Notes: generated from the letters alone by a model not told the origin. 64,000 bases of DNA from Paludibacteraceae bacterium (GCA_017550335.1 JAFZPM010000048.1:124001-188000), one strand, 5' to 3'. Shown: positions 52,563-62,290, counted from the stretch's first letter. Numbers and translations: made by a program.

Positions 52563-53336
52563 TTACGGGACCACCACCTTAACGGACGACCCGTCGCCTA
52601 ACTTCACAAAGTAAACTCCCGGATTCAGCGACACGGCATAGTCACTGCCCGCATAGACTAACGATCCATTCTCCGTAAAGACAGAATAACTCACATCGTC
52701 ACACTCGACCATCAACGTGGATGGACCCGCATAAACGCGAGGGCCACTAACCTGCACAGACTTCGGAACAGAGTTAGGCACTGCCCAAGATTGGACGAAC
52801 ACAACATCTGCATCCGGCATAATAAAATATTTACGACAAGACGGTAGAGGAGAAGGACCCCATTCACAGTCCACACTATATTGTTGGATTTCCGCCTCCC
52901 ACGCCTCCTGCACCAACCAATGATACTCACTAGAATAGTGGCTCATTGCCATCACGCACACGGGAAGAGTCGTCGTGGAACAATAAGCATATCCAGAACC
53001 TGGATCACTAACACCGAACCACACGGTATCTCCAACCATAACACTATATTCAATGATGTTTCGATAAACCGAATAATCATCGGGTAAATCATCACAATAC
53101 TCGTCCGCAGTTGTAAAGCGACCATTCCTTTCGCTTTTCGAGAAATCCAAATCACTGAGACTCGGAACATCTCCAAGATTCCTCAAAATTCGCGTCTTAA
53201 CCGCACCTTCTGATGCGCCTGCCGTCACAGAATCACCAGCTGCGGCGACAAGATCAACATCTTGTCCCCCCTGTGCAAACATACCCTCGCCACACAAGAA
53301 GCAAAATAGCCCTAAAATGAATAAACGTTTTTCCAT
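52563..53336 (-). CDS. Secreted protein with T9SS sorting domain, otherwise unknown
   Basis: 257 residues from the ATG at 53336 (signal peptide EKRLFILGLFCFLCGEGMFA). The central region (about 70-190) is a small Tyr/Ser/Trp-rich domain (VMVGDTVWFGVSDPGSGYAY, HYSSEYHWLVQEAWEAEIQQ) that I do not recognise. The final 60 residues (DVSYSVFTENGSLVYAG ... LNPGVYFVKLGDGSSVKVVV) are a T9SS type A tail. A frameshifted copy of its 3' half lies downstream. The substrate or partner is unknown. Confidence 0.75.
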   Translation of the reverse strand: MEKRLFILGLFCFLCGEGMFAQGGQDVDLVAAAGDSVTAGASEGAVKTRILRNLGDVPSLSDLDFSKSERNGRFTTADEYCDDLPDDYSVYRNIIEYSVMVGDTVWFGVSDPGSGYAYCSTTTLPVCVMAMSHYSSEYHWLVQEAWEAEIQQYSVDCEWGPSPLPSCRKYFIMPDADVVFVQSWAVPNSVPKSVQVSGPRVYAGPSTLMVECDDVSYSVFTENGSLVYAGSDYAVSLNPGVYFVKLGDGSSVKVVVP

Positions 53337-53378
53337 AAGCAGCTGTTCTTTATGAGAAAAATTCAACAATACGTTTCG

Positions 53379-53407
53379 CAAATATACGGTAAAAATCAAA
53401 AAAACAA
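53379..53407 (-). promoter_or_regulatory. Promoter of the T9SS cargo gene
   Basis: Minus strand: TTG (53407-53405), 18-bp spacer, TATATTTG (53386-53379), 43 bp before the ATG. Confidence 0.6.
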
Positions 53408-53451
53408 CGGAAGAATCAAATTTAACATAAACACATCATTAAAATTGATGC

Positions 53452-53485
53452 AAAAAAAAAATCGGGACCCCACAGGAGATCCCGA
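53452..53485 (-). terminator. Terminator of the outer-membrane barrel gene
   Basis: Minus strand: GTCGGGATCTCC and GGGGTCCCGAT pair imperfectly around TGT and are followed by nine or more T. Confidence 0.85.
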
Positions 53486-53508
53486 CTTATATAATTTCCG
53501 GCGAAACC

Positions 53509-54171
53509 TTACGGAAGCCTCAAGCCGAAACATGCGGAGAAGGAACGTCCCTTGAATCCAGGTTGCCTTTCATTCGCATTCATATTCGCGCAACCGATTT
53601 CCGCATTCAATTTCAGCACCATGAAAGAATAAATGAAGCGAATACCGCCACACAAGCCAAGATCGAAACGATTCAGCCTAGGATTTTCACCTCCATATGT
53701 CTTATACTCCAATGTACTATAACCGAACTCAGACTCGAACAAATCGGAAGATTGGGAATAGGTACCAGCGATACCGAACCCGAGATAAGGGCCACCCAAG
53801 ATCTGAAGACCCGCCTCGCGAGAGAACGGGATGTTGAAGGCGAACTCCAACGGAACCTCGATAGACATCGCGGTCACATCATAGTCCCACACATATCCAT
53901 CGTAAGCGGTATAAGTGAAACCCTTGCTCTCGAACGTCACCGACGGACAGAAAGAAGTCCATGCATAAAACAAAGGAATATCACCGCCCACGCCCGCGCG
54001 GAACAAAGGCTTATAATTCGCCGTCTTCTCGCTGATCGAGGTATAAGTAACACCGCCATCGATGAGAAAATGGTTTCCGTCAAACGGGGAGAACTGTCTG
54101 TAAGGACTGATCTGAGCGCTTGCCCCGAACGCACACATTGCAGCTATTATCACCGCGAAAATCTTCTTCAT
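53509..54171 (-). CDS. Outer-membrane beta-barrel protein (PorT/OmpW-like small barrel)
   Basis: 220 residues. Signal peptide KKIFAVIIAAMCAFGASA. The mature part has eight or so amphipathic strands (FLIDGGVTYTSISE, LFRAGVGGDIPLFY, IEVPLEFAFNIPF, LQILGGPYLGFGIAG) and ends FSACFGLRLP, as in 8-stranded barrels of the bacteroidete outer_membrane_beta-barrel type. The function is not predictable. It is monocistronic with a strong terminator. Confidence 0.8.
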   Translation of the reverse strand: MKKIFAVIIAAMCAFGASAQISPYRQFSPFDGNHFLIDGGVTYTSISEKTANYKPLFRAGVGGDIPLFYAWTSFCPSVTFESKGFTYTAYDGYVWDYDVTAMSIEVPLEFAFNIPFSREAGLQILGGPYLGFGIAGTYSQSSDLFESEFGYSTLEYKTYGGENPRLNRFDLGLCGGIRFIYSFMVLKLNAEIGCANMNANERQPGFKGRSFSACFGLRLP

Positions 54172-54250
54172 ATTGAACTGTACACTAAAATCGTTAACAA
54201 TTGACGGGTGCGAATTTAGTTAATTTTTACAAAAAACAAATCACTTTCGC

Positions 54251-56212
54251 TCACTTTTCTTCCACGCCCGACCGAGACCGACCCGTCAGTTCGTCATTCA
54301 CCATCCTATGCATATACTGCTGAATCATCGCCTTCAAACGCATTTCCATCGTATCCACGCTCTCCGTGCGACTATGCAAATCATACGAAAGCCGCCTGTC
54401 GGACTGGAAATCATAGACGGAGCGCACGCTATCCCCGTCGAAAGAGAGCATCAGGGAGTTGTGCAAGTACTGGTAGAACGGTGCGTTATACATCACAACG
54501 CTTTTCGACGAATCCGGAGAGAGGCAATCCTGTCCAAAAGCGACGTACGGTCTGTCATAATTCAAATACGACAAGACCGTAGGCATGATGTCTATCTGTT
54601 GCGCCAAAGTCTGGCTCCTGCCCTTCAGCAGGCTATCACTCGGGCAGTAGAAAAGGATCGGCACCTCATACCTTCCCAACTGCGTCATATACTCCTCGTG
54701 CGTGGTCTGGTTCGTATGGTCGGCCGTGAAGACGAAGAGCGTATTCGCGTACCAATCCATCTTCGAAGCCTTTGAGAAAAAGTGGCGCAGCGCCATGTCC
54801 GAATAGCCTATGCACTGATGGATAGGCTCTTTCCCTTTCGGGAAGGAGTCCGCGTATTGTTCCGGCACACGGAACGGGTCGTGCGACGATGCGGAAAAAA
54901 TCGCCGTCATGAAAGGCTGTTGGAAGGTGTCCATCGTCTCCGCGAAGAACCCGAAGAAGGGATCGTCCCATATCGCCCATATACCATCGAAACAGCTATC
55001 ATCCCCGAATTCCGTCATGCCATAATAATCATCGAAGCCGATGGACTTCGCGAACGATTGGAATCCCATGGAACCATTCGGCGCCCCATGGAAGAAGGCG
55101 GAATAGTACCCCTTCTCCTTCAGCAAGCCTGGCATGCCCACCACGGAGTTGACCGCGTAGGGCGTGGTGATGTACGGAGCCACAAACATCGGGATGCTCG
55201 CCAGCACGGAGGGCATCGCATCGATGGACTTCCTCCCGTTGGCATAGGAATAGTTGAACGTATAACCCTGTTGGAACAAAGAATCCAGGAAAGGAGTGTA
55301 GCCCTTGTAGGTGCCACCGTCCAAGTCTCGGTTGAAAAGCCCCATGTACTCCTTGCCGAAACTCTCCATGATGATCACCACCACGTTCATAGGGCGGAAA
55401 GCCCCCTGTGGCTTCGGATCCACCAACGGGGTGTAGCAACGCTCCGCCTCCTCCATCGTCGCGAAATACGAAGGGACGGTGAAGGATTGACACTTCGCCG
55501 TGCGGATGACGCAGAAAGGCGTGTTCAGCACCACGGCCGTCTCCTCCGGCTTCTGCACATACTGCATGGAGTTCGACACCGCCAGCGGACGGGTATATTT
55601 GCCGAATCCTCCCCGGACACCGATGACAGCCATGTAAACCACTACGGCGAACAACGGCACGTTCAAGGCATAGTAAAGCCATCGGTTCGGCCGTTTATCC
55701 CTCTGTTGGTCAGGGCGATAGTAGCACATCACCAGTATGAAAGCCATGAAGAGGAAGAATAATGTGGCATACCAATAATTGAACAAACCCGTAAGGATGA
55801 CCTTCCCGATATTCCCATCATTCGAGAACTCGGAGAAGATGGAGAGGTTGGTGCGACGGTTCGTGAACTGATAATAGACCATGTCCGCCGAATTCATGAA
55901 AGCGCCCACGATATTAGGCACACAATAGACCCACTTGGCGACCTTCTGGTAAGTATTGTTCTCCCTGAACGGGAAAGGAATGGCCATCATCACCAGGTAG
56001 AGCGCATTCAGATAGATGCATGCGGAAAGGTCGAACCGTAGCCCCGCCACCATCAAACCCAGGAGACGAGAGGAATCCACATCCGGGAAAGAGGAACTGT
56101 TGACCAAGTAAAAAGCGAACCGGCAGATAGACATCACACCCATCGCCAACAGGAAATTGACGACCAGCACGAAAAACGGGTTCCTCCTCAACCCATTCCA
56201 AAAGGTTCCCAT
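54251..56212 (-). CDS. LtaS-like phosphoglycerol transferase / sulfatase-fold membrane enzyme
   Basis: 653 residues. Five N-terminal membrane helices (to about residue 215) precede an alkaline-phosphatase-fold domain: VVVIIMESFGKEYMGLFNRD (metal Glu), YTPFLDSLFQQGY, ANGRKSIDAMPSVLAS (Ser/Thr nucleophile position), PFMTAIFSASSHDPF and LFVFTADHTNQ (metal Asp/His). It belongs to the LtaS/MdoB family; in Gram-negative bacteria such enzymes transfer phosphoglycerol or phosphoethanolamine to glycans or lipid A. The exact donor is unknown. The ATG at 56212 overlaps the miaB stop (TGATG), so it is translated after miaB. Confidence 0.88.
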   Translation of the reverse strand: MGTFWNGLRRNPFFVLVVNFLLAMGVMSICRFAFYLVNSSSFPDVDSSRLLGLMVAGLRFDLSACIYLNALYLVMMAIPFPFRENNTYQKVAKWVYCVPNIVGAFMNSADMVYYQFTNRRTNLSIFSEFSNDGNIGKVILTGLFNYWYATLFFLFMAFILVMCYYRPDQQRDKRPNRWLYYALNVPLFAVVVYMAVIGVRGGFGKYTRPLAVSNSMQYVQKPEETAVVLNTPFCVIRTAKCQSFTVPSYFATMEEAERCYTPLVDPKPQGAFRPMNVVVIIMESFGKEYMGLFNRDLDGGTYKGYTPFLDSLFQQGYTFNYSYANGRKSIDAMPSVLASIPMFVAPYITTPYAVNSVVGMPGLLKEKGYYSAFFHGAPNGSMGFQSFAKSIGFDDYYGMTEFGDDSCFDGIWAIWDDPFFGFFAETMDTFQQPFMTAIFSASSHDPFRVPEQYADSFPKGKEPIHQCIGYSDMALRHFFSKASKMDWYANTLFVFTADHTNQTTHEEYMTQLGRYEVPILFYCPSDSLLKGRSQTLAQQIDIMPTVLSYLNYDRPYVAFGQDCLSPDSSKSVVMYNAPFYQYLHNSLMLSFDGDSVRSVYDFQSDRRLSYDLHSRTESVDTMEMRLKAMIQQYMHRMVNDELTGRSRSGVEEK

Positions 56213-57537
56213 CACTCGAACACCTCCTCGCCGATCAACGTGGCGGAAGTGGTGCTAAGCACCTTCACCTTCACGAAATCACCGATTTTATGGTTGCCTT
56301 TAGGGAAAACGACCACCTTATTCTGAGAAGTGCGTCCGAATAGTTGCTCACGGGAACGCTTCGAGAAGCCTTCCACCAGCACCTCGAACGTCTTATTGAC
56401 ATCCCGCTCGTTGCTCAAGGCGGACATGCGGGTCTGCAAGGCGATGATCTCGTTCAGACGGGCGATCTTCACCTCCTCAGAGATGTTATCCGGCAGGTTC
56501 TTAGCGGCGAAAGTGCCCGGTCTTTCCGAATATTTGAACATGAAGGCGGAGTCGAAGACAACCTCCTCCATCAGGCTCAGCGTCAGCTGCTGGTCCTCCT
56601 CCGTCTCGTCGTGGAAACCGCAGAACACGTCCGTCGTGATGCCACAGTCAGGCACGATACGGCGGATGGCGGCGATACGGTCCAGGTACCACTCCCGCGT
56701 GTACTTACGGTTCATGGATTTCAATATCTTATTGCTGCCCGATTGCACAGGCAAATGGATGTGACGGCAGATGTTCGGGTAAGCCGCCATCACCATCAAC
56801 ACATCATCGTTCATATCTTTCGGGTGGGAGGTGGTGAAACGCACCCTCATCGTCGGATAGGCCTCCGCCACGATCTTCAGCAGGTCAGCGAAGGAGACAA
56901 CGGCACCGTCCTCCCCCTTGTAGGCGTAGGAGTTCACGTTCTGTCCGATCAGGACCACCTCCTTGTAGCCACGTTTTTTCAGGTCCTCGATCTCATTCAG
57001 GATACTACGCACCTCTCGGCTACGCTCCCTACCCCTCGTGTAGGGCACGATACAGTAGGAACAGAAATTATTGCATCCGCGCATGATGGAGACGAAGCCG
57101 GATATCGCCGCGCCGCAAAGCCGTTGAGGGATGACATCCTTGTAGGTCTCCGTCGTGGAAAGCTCCACGTTGATAGACTTCTCTCCCCGCTCAACTGCAC
57201 CCACCAGATTCGGCAAGTCCAAGTACGCGTCCGGACCGACCACCAAATCCACGACACCCGTAGCCAGCAGTTCATCCTTCATGCGCTCCGCCATGCAGCC
57301 CAACACGCCCACGATCAAGCCCGGGCGCTTCTGCTTCCGTTGGCGGAACACCTGTAGCCTACCATGGATCTTCTGCTCCGCATTGTCCCGGATGGAACAT
57401 GTGTTCACGAAGATAGCATCCGCCTCATCCTCAACCTGTGTCACTTCGTAGCCAGCATTGTCCATGATAGCCGCAACGACCTCACTGTCAGCCACATTCA
57501 TCTGGCATCCATACGTCTCCAAGAATAATTTCTTCAT
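56212..57537 (-). CDS. miaB: tRNA-2-methylthio-N6-dimethylallyladenosine synthase
   Basis: 441 residues from the ATG at 57537 ([18 protein letters not shown]); the longer open frame upstream runs through the promoter of the divergent lptB gene. UPF0004 domain with three cluster-binding Cys ([24 protein letters not shown]); radical SAM motif CNNFCSYC in [18 protein letters not shown]; a C-terminal TRAM domain ([20 protein letters not shown]). MiaB adds the 2-methylthio group at A37 of tRNAs reading UNN codons. It forms an overlapping pair with the LtaS-like gene. Confidence 0.97.
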   Translation of the reverse strand: MKKLFLETYGCQMNVADSEVVAAIMDNAGYEVTQVEDEADAIFVNTCSIRDNAEQKIHGRLQVFRQRKQKRPGLIVGVLGCMAERMKDELLATGVVDLVVGPDAYLDLPNLVGAVERGEKSINVELSTTETYKDVIPQRLCGAAISGFVSIMRGCNNFCSYCIVPYTRGRERSREVRSILNEIEDLKKRGYKEVVLIGQNVNSYAYKGEDGAVVSFADLLKIVAEAYPTMRVRFTTSHPKDMNDDVLMVMAAYPNICRHIHLPVQSGSNKILKSMNRKYTREWYLDRIAAIRRIVPDCGITTDVFCGFHDETEEDQQLTLSLMEEVVFDSAFMFKYSERPGTFAAKNLPDNISEEVKIARLNEIIALQTRMSALSNERDVNKTFEVLVEGFSKRSREQLFGRTSQNKVVVFPKGNHKIGDFVKVKVLSTTSATLIGEEVFE

Positions 57538-57562
57538 CTTTTCTATCCTTATTTTCAGGCGA

Positions 57563-57570
57563 CAAAGATA
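57563..57570 (-). promoter_or_regulatory. -7 element TATCTTTG of miaB
   Basis: The reverse complement of CAAAGATA, an exact TAnnTTTG, lies 25 bp before the ATG. No clear -33 is seen. Confidence 0.5.
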
Positions 57571-57600
57571 CAAATTAATACACCATTTTTTAAGAATCCG

Positions 57601-57631
57601 TTGTATAAATCGACAAGTTACGTTACTTTTG
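57601..57631 (+). promoter_or_regulatory. Promoter of lptB
   Basis: TTG (57601-57603), 20-bp spacer, TACTTTTG (57624-57631), 23 bp before the ATG at 57655. Confidence 0.65.
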
Positions 57632-57654
57632 CGGAAGACAAAGGGAAAAGAAAT

Positions 57655-58566
57655 ATGTCCAAAAGAGAAATAAAAATCACTGAAGAGAAAAACAGCTCCG
57701 AAAAGGATGTGAAGCGCATTCAGGAGAACGTCAAAACCCATGTGGACCCATCCGAGCCAAACACACGGGAAGAACCCACCGAAGTTAGCTCCCAGAATAG
57801 AGGCAACCATTTCCAAGGGGATTCCATGGTGCTTCGCACAGAAGGATTGGTGAAGCAATACGGGCAAAGGATCGTGGCCAACAACGTTTCCATCAACGTG
57901 AGGCAAGGAGAGATTGTCGGCTTGCTCGGTCCAAACGGCGCAGGCAAGACCACCACGTTCTACATGACGACAGGACTAATCGTACCCAATGCGGGAAAGA
58001 TATTCCTCAACGACGTGGACATCACGAAGTACCCCGTCTACAAGCGTGCGCAGGCCGGCATCGGCTATCTGGCGCAAGAGCCTTCCGTGTTCAGAAAGAT
58101 GACAGTGGAGGACAACATCCTCTCCGTGCTGGAGATGACCAAATTCTCCAAGGAATACCAGCAAGAGAAGTTGGAAAGCCTCATCTCGGAGTTCAATCTG
58201 GGACATGTCCGCAAGAACCTTGGCGACCGTCTCTCGGGAGGTGAGCGTCGTCGAACGGAGATCGCCCGCTGTCTCGCCATCGAGCCTAAGTTCATCATGT
58301 TGGACGAACCTTTCGCAGGTGTCGACCCGATCGCGGTGCAGGACATCCAGGACATCGTGTGGAAGCTGAAAAGCAAAAACATCGGCATCCTCATCACAGA
58401 CCACAACGTGGACGAGACACTCTCCATCACAGACCGCGCCTACCTCTTGTTCGACGGAAGGATCCTTTTCCAAGGGACATCCGAAGAGTTGGCGGAAAAC
58501 CCTATCGTCAAAGAGAAATACCTAGGCCGTGACTTCGAGTTGAAGAAGAGAAAGCCTATCCTATAA
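57655..58566 (+). CDS. lptB: LPS export ABC transporter ATP-binding protein, N-terminally extended
   Basis: 303 residues from the ATG at 57655. The first 56 residues are a charged, disordered-looking extension ([20 protein letters not shown]). The ABC domain then starts [20 protein letters not shown]: Walker [11 protein letters not shown]-loop [16 protein letters not shown] (typical LptB), signature [14 protein letters not shown], Walker [18 protein letters not shown]-loop ITDHNV, ending YLGRDFEL. LptB powers extraction of LPS with LptFG. Typical LptB is about 240-250 residues, so the extension is extra; translation from the internal ATG (57823) would remove it. Confidence 0.93.
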   Translation: MSKREIKITEEKNSSEKDVKRIQENVKTHVDPSEPNTREEPTEVSSQNRGNHFQGDSMVLRTEGLVKQYGQRIVANNVSINVRQGEIVGLLGPNGAGKTTTFYMTTGLIVPNAGKIFLNDVDITKYPVYKRAQAGIGYLAQEPSVFRKMTVEDNILSVLEMTKFSKEYQQEKLESLISEFNLGHVRKNLGDRLSGGERRRTEIARCLAIEPKFIMLDEPFAGVDPIAVQDIQDIVWKLKSKNIGILITDHNVDETLSITDRAYLLFDGRILFQGTSEELAENPIVKEKYLGRDFELKKRKPIL

Positions 58567-58586
58567 AACACAGAACAAAACGAGAC

Positions 58587-59567
58587 ATGCAAAAGAAATT
58601 CGTATATGCCGGGTTATTGGCCTCCGCCATAGCCATCTCCTCATGCTCCGCAGGAGACAACCCGTCAGCGGTGAAAAACGACAAAACGGAGGAAAAAACA
58701 GAAGAAACGATATCCGTCCCCAACTTCTCGGAAGATTCAGCCTACCAATATGTTGTGCGGCAATGCGAATTCGGTCCGCGCGTACCCAACACGGACGCAC
58801 ACGAACAATGCGCCACCTACCTCAGCCAACAACTGGCAGCCTTCGGGGCGGAGGTCACCAAGCAAACATTCACCGCGACGGCCTTCAACGGGACGGAACT
58901 GAAAGCCACCAATATCATCGGCTCATACTTCCCAGAGAAAAGCAAAAGGATCGTGCTCTTCTCCCACTGGGACTCCAGGCCCTTCTGCGACCAAGGAGAT
59001 CCACAGGACTTCAAGACCCCTGTGATGGGAGCCAATGATGGAGCCAGCGGCGTGGCCATCCTGCTGGAAATCGCCAGAATCCTCAAAGAGAAGGAGACCA
59101 ACGTGGGCGTCGACATCGTATTCCTGGACGTGGAAGACTACGGAGACCCTTACGGAAACGCACAAGACAGTTGGTGCTTGGGTGCTCAATACTGGGCAAA
59201 GAACCCGCATTACAAAGCAAAGCCTCAATACGGCATCCTCCTCGACATGGTCGGAGGCAACTCCCCTTCATTCGGTATAGACTACGTTTCCCATCAACTC
59301 GCGCAAAACGTCGCCAGCAAAGTATGGAACATAGCCCACACCCTGGGGTATAACCAATTCAAGAACGAAATCAGCGGACAACTCATCGACGACCACGTCT
59401 ACGTGAACCTGATCGCAGGCATCCCGACCATCGACATCATTGACTACACCTCCGACAGAGGCTTCACTGCCACATGGCACACGACGCACGACACGCCGGA
59501 GAACATAAGCAAAGAGACTCTCGGCATGGTGGGAAGAGTTATTACTAAGGTGATTTTCAGCGAATAA
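58587..59567 (+). CDS. Glutaminyl-peptide cyclotransferase-like M28 metalloenzyme (lipoprotein)
   Basis: 326 residues. Lipoprotein signal QKKFVYAGLLASAIAISS then C. M28 zinc fold with LFSHWDSRPFCDQ, GANDGASGVAILLEIARIL (zinc Asp), VFLDVEDYGDPYG (Glu in EDYG) and TATWHTTHDTPENIS (zinc His). HWDSRP and the single-zinc pattern fit bacteroidete type II glutaminyl cyclases, which form N-terminal pyroglutamate on exported proteins, rather than aminopeptidases. This suits an organism that exports many proteins whose mature N-terminus is Gln. It is 20 bp after lptB, probably in one operon. Confidence 0.85.
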   Translation: MQKKFVYAGLLASAIAISSCSAGDNPSAVKNDKTEEKTEETISVPNFSEDSAYQYVVRQCEFGPRVPNTDAHEQCATYLSQQLAAFGAEVTKQTFTATAFNGTELKATNIIGSYFPEKSKRIVLFSHWDSRPFCDQGDPQDFKTPVMGANDGASGVAILLEIARILKEKETNVGVDIVFLDVEDYGDPYGNAQDSWCLGAQYWAKNPHYKAKPQYGILLDMVGGNSPSFGIDYVSHQLAQNVASKVWNIAHTLGYNQFKNEISGQLIDDHVYVNLIAGIPTIDIIDYTSDRGFTATWHTTHDTPENISKETLGMVGRVITKVIFSE

Positions 59568-59631
59568 CACCTCCAACGGATTTAGGCAACAAAAAAAATT
59601 GAACAAAATTCATAAAAAAACACCCAAATCC

Positions 59632-59662
59632 TTTGGAATATTCCAAAATAAGCGTACCTTTG
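59632..59662 (+). promoter_or_regulatory. Promoter of tRNA-Glu
   Basis: TTTG (59632-59635), 19-bp spacer, TACCTTTG (59655-59662). An exact consensus promoter. A GGAAC/GTTCC hairpin lies in the leader. Confidence 0.78.
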
Positions 59663-59698
59663 CATCGCAAAACGGAACAAGAGAGTTCCAAAAGAAAT

Positions 59699-59770
59699 GG
59701 CGGATTCGTCTATCGGCTAGGACGGATGCCTCTCACGCATCAAAGAGCAGTTCGATTCTGCTATCCGCTA
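59699..59770 (+). tRNA. tRNA-Glu (CUC anticodon)
   Basis: Acceptor GGCGGAT (59699-59705) pairs with ATCCGCT (59763-59769; G1-U72 wobble), with A as discriminator. D arm GTCT/GGAC; anticodon arm GATGC-CTCTCAC-GCATC with anticodon CTC; T arm AGCAG-TTCGATT-CTGCT. CCA is not encoded. It stands alone with its own promoter and terminator. Confidence 0.9.
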
Positions 59771-59771
59771 C

Positions 59772-59802
59772 GAAAAGAGATCTCAATGAGGTCTCTTTTT
59801 TT
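59772..59802 (+). terminator. Terminator of tRNA-Glu
   Basis: AGAGATCTC and GAGGTCTCT pair around AAT and are followed by a seven-T run, just after the tRNA 3' end. Confidence 0.88.
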
Positions 59803-59933
59803 GTTAGGACATATCATCAGGAAGAAATCCACCACACCCTAAAATCAATAGCTAAATCAACCATCATCCTTCAACCATCGTTCTTCATCTGGCAGACATA
59901 ATCCATGCGCTAAGAACGCACCGCACAGGACCA

Positions 59934-59975
59934 ATAAAAAGAAGGTCGGTCACAGTGCACGCACCGTAACCGACC
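59934..59975 (-). terminator. Terminator of the carboxypeptidase-regulatory-like lipoprotein gene
   Basis: Minus strand: GGTCGGT and ACCGACC, with further GTGC/GCAC pairing inside, followed by TTCTTTTTATT. It lies about 100 bp after the stop codon. The 59803-60076 spacer holds nothing else that I can recognise. Confidence 0.75.
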
Positions 59976-60076
59976 ATCACTTCTTCAGCCGGAGCATATA
60001 TTATATATATATTTCAGAGCCCCGGCGTCAACTCCCCAACGACCATTTCAGAGTGTCGTCCGAAACGGTCCACCCG

Positions 60077-62254
60077 TCACGAGAGCCAATCGATTCCAAG
60101 ATACTTCTTTATCAGATTCTTAAACCACTTCTTAAATCCAGTAGAGACATGTATCACCATCTGAGCCCTTGGCGCATCAGAATCGTTCTCCAGCACGAGG
60201 AACGAGTTCGTGCTCTTATCGACATATGCGATCTCAACGTTGAAGTCCTCCTTCGAATAAGACACGTACTCCGTATTACCTTCGGTTCTCTCTTCCGAGC
60301 GAACATAGCCCGCCGCCTCCATGGCAGAGATGAAATTGCCACGGGATGTGGTATCCGCATTCGCATAACCGACGAACATATAGAAAGGATCGTCGCTCTC
60401 CGTGACGGAGATGATGGCCTTATAATCGGACTCCCGCGGAGTATCGTAGAAGAAAATCGATGTAGGCAACTCCAACAAGAAGCGTTGTTTCACATACTTG
60501 ATCGGTGTCCTCATGTTCGGGATCTTCGAGTCCCAGCACAATTTGGAGAAATCATTGCATGGACCCTTATACAGATACTGTATCGTGTACGTACCTTCGA
60601 GCACAGCATCCTTTTTCTCGCCACTTTCCGTTGTGGCCTTCCCCGATGCGACGACATGGATGCTCACATGATTATCCACCTTTCTCTTCTCGATTCTAGC
60701 AGAAGTGGACTCGAATCCCTGCTTTTTACAGATGACCTGACCATCCTGGTCGATAACGCCCTCCTTATAATTAGGGACAGTGATGCTCACACCCGAACCG
60801 CTCATGGTCAACTTATGTCCTTCGAAATTGGAATAGTCGAGTTCATCGCCCTCCAAGGCAACCACATCCTCGCCCATCGTGATGTGAGGTTTATCCCTAT
60901 CCGCCAGACTTTGGCGGCAAACCATTATAGGATCATATATTTGGCTATCCTCTCCCGTGAAAGACACTTCATGGGTCACCTCATCCCCGCCTGGCACCAC
61001 AACATGCACCACAACATTTTGCGCGTCGGTAGGCACCTTGACGGAGAAATTACCTTTCTTCTCCGGCAAAGTGAACGGAGTGGACTCCACCTTCCCATCC
61101 CGCTCGTAGCGGCAAAAGACGGGGAACAGGACATTGTCATCGCACATGTTCTCCAACCTACCCGTCACAGAAGGGAAAGAAGGCAGCACGATGTCCTGTG
61201 TAAACGTGGAGTTGCCCGGCTGCCCCTTCACCAACACGGAAAACTCGTTATCATAATTCAGGTAATCCTCCTTACGCACGGTCACATTCACGTCCGTTTC
61301 GCTCGGAATACGCACACTGTACTCTCCGTTCTCGTCGGAATAGGCATACACCTGCTCCACAATGACTTTCACGCCCGAGAGAGCATTCCCCTTATCATCC
61401 TTCACCTTACCCTTCAAGACCACGAACTGCTTGGGGTCATCCAGATTCACCCAGGAGAAGTGCGCCACCTCACCCTCGTACACGTCACCATTCCTCACAG
61501 CTATTCCGCTCTCTTCCCATACGCCCTTGGACTCATTGAAATGCCACAAAGGCATTTGGTCCGGGGCATTGTTCGCCATTCCTTCCGGGATCGGGAAAGT
61601 CACCTTCGACTTCACCTCCTCATTGACTTGGAGTTTCTTCCCCTTGGCGTCCTTCATCACCACATTCACCATACCATACGACACCAGGGGGGCCTCCTCG
61701 CCCGCTCTCTGAGCGACCAAATCGCCACCCGGCATAGCTGCCTGGAACGTAGATTTCTTAGGGTCCAGATAGAGGACGTTCACATTCACATCCCCCTTAC
61801 ATGGAGTACCATCCTCGTACACGACACCGTTCTTGGGGAAATCGACCGTCATTCCACCGACAGAGACCTTCGAGCCCTTGGCCGCGGAGAACTTGGACTT
61901 CACACTCACATCCTTCACTTCCTCCTTCACCAGGACAACCTCCACCAAGCCCACCGAGCTGGACTCTCCGGAACGTACCACAGGGAAATACCCTTTTTTA
62001 TGGAAGTCCATCACATAACGTCCACCGGTGTTTTGTATATGTTCCAACGTGAACATACCATGCTCATCCGTCCGTACCGTATAATCATTGGACTTCACCT
62101 CAACTTCGGCGATCGGATTTCCATCCACATCTTTCACCACACCACTCATGTACTCGATGCTAGGCGTACTCTTCTTACAGGAGTTCAATCCTCCTATCAT
62201 CAATACAATAAGCAAAGGAAGAATAGCCTTCCTGAACATACCATTTTGATTCAT
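60077..62254 (-). CDS. Large lipoprotein with carboxypeptidase regulatory-like domains
   Basis: 725 residues. The lipoprotein signal ends at the NSCKK lipobox (residues about 24-28). Residues about 34-110 form a carboxypeptidase regulatory-like/CNA-B domain (YMSGVVKDVDGNPIAEVEVK), followed by a FAM171/CILP-like beta domain (SVGGMTVDFPKNGVVYEDGT, VTFPIPEGMANNAPDQMPLW). A second regulatory-like domain begins near 308 (LKGKVKDDKGNALSGVKVIV). The C-terminal 150 residues are not assignable. It is probably anchored in the outer membrane and involved in surface binding or assembly, but no function is known. An ATG at 62239 is a possible alternative start. Confidence 0.8.
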   Translation of the reverse strand: MNQNGMFRKAILPLLIVLMIGGLNSCKKSTPSIEYMSGVVKDVDGNPIAEVEVKSNDYTVRTDEHGMFTLEHIQNTGGRYVMDFHKKGYFPVVRSGESSSVGLVEVVLVKEEVKDVSVKSKFSAAKGSKVSVGGMTVDFPKNGVVYEDGTPCKGDVNVNVLYLDPKKSTFQAAMPGGDLVAQRAGEEAPLVSYGMVNVVMKDAKGKKLQVNEEVKSKVTFPIPEGMANNAPDQMPLWHFNESKGVWEESGIAVRNGDVYEGEVAHFSWVNLDDPKQFVVLKGKVKDDKGNALSGVKVIVEQVYAYSDENGEYSVRIPSETDVNVTVRKEDYLNYDNEFSVLVKGQPGNSTFTQDIVLPSFPSVTGRLENMCDDNVLFPVFCRYERDGKVESTPFTLPEKKGNFSVKVPTDAQNVVVHVVVPGGDEVTHEVSFTGEDSQIYDPIMVCRQSLADRDKPHITMGEDVVALEGDELDYSNFEGHKLTMSGSGVSITVPNYKEGVIDQDGQVICKKQGFESTSARIEKRKVDNHVSIHVVASGKATTESGEKKDAVLEGTYTIQYLYKGPCNDFSKLCWDSKIPNMRTPIKYVKQRFLLELPTSIFFYDTPRESDYKAIISVTESDDPFYMFVGYANADTTSRGNFISAMEAAGYVRSEERTEGNTEYVSYSKEDFNVEIAYVDKSTNSFLVLENDSDAPRAQMVIHVSTGFKKWFKNLIKKYLGIDWLS

Positions 62255-62290
62255 AGCAAATTATATTATACAATCATTGTTAATTATTTC

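Noticed and set aside
57538..57906. N-terminal extension of miaB (123 codons)
   Set aside because: It crosses the divergent lptB promoter and coding start; family members start at [14 protein letters not shown].
59599..59901. Open frames of 69-100 codons
   Set aside because: They cover the tRNA-Glu gene, its promoter and terminator; no coding signal.
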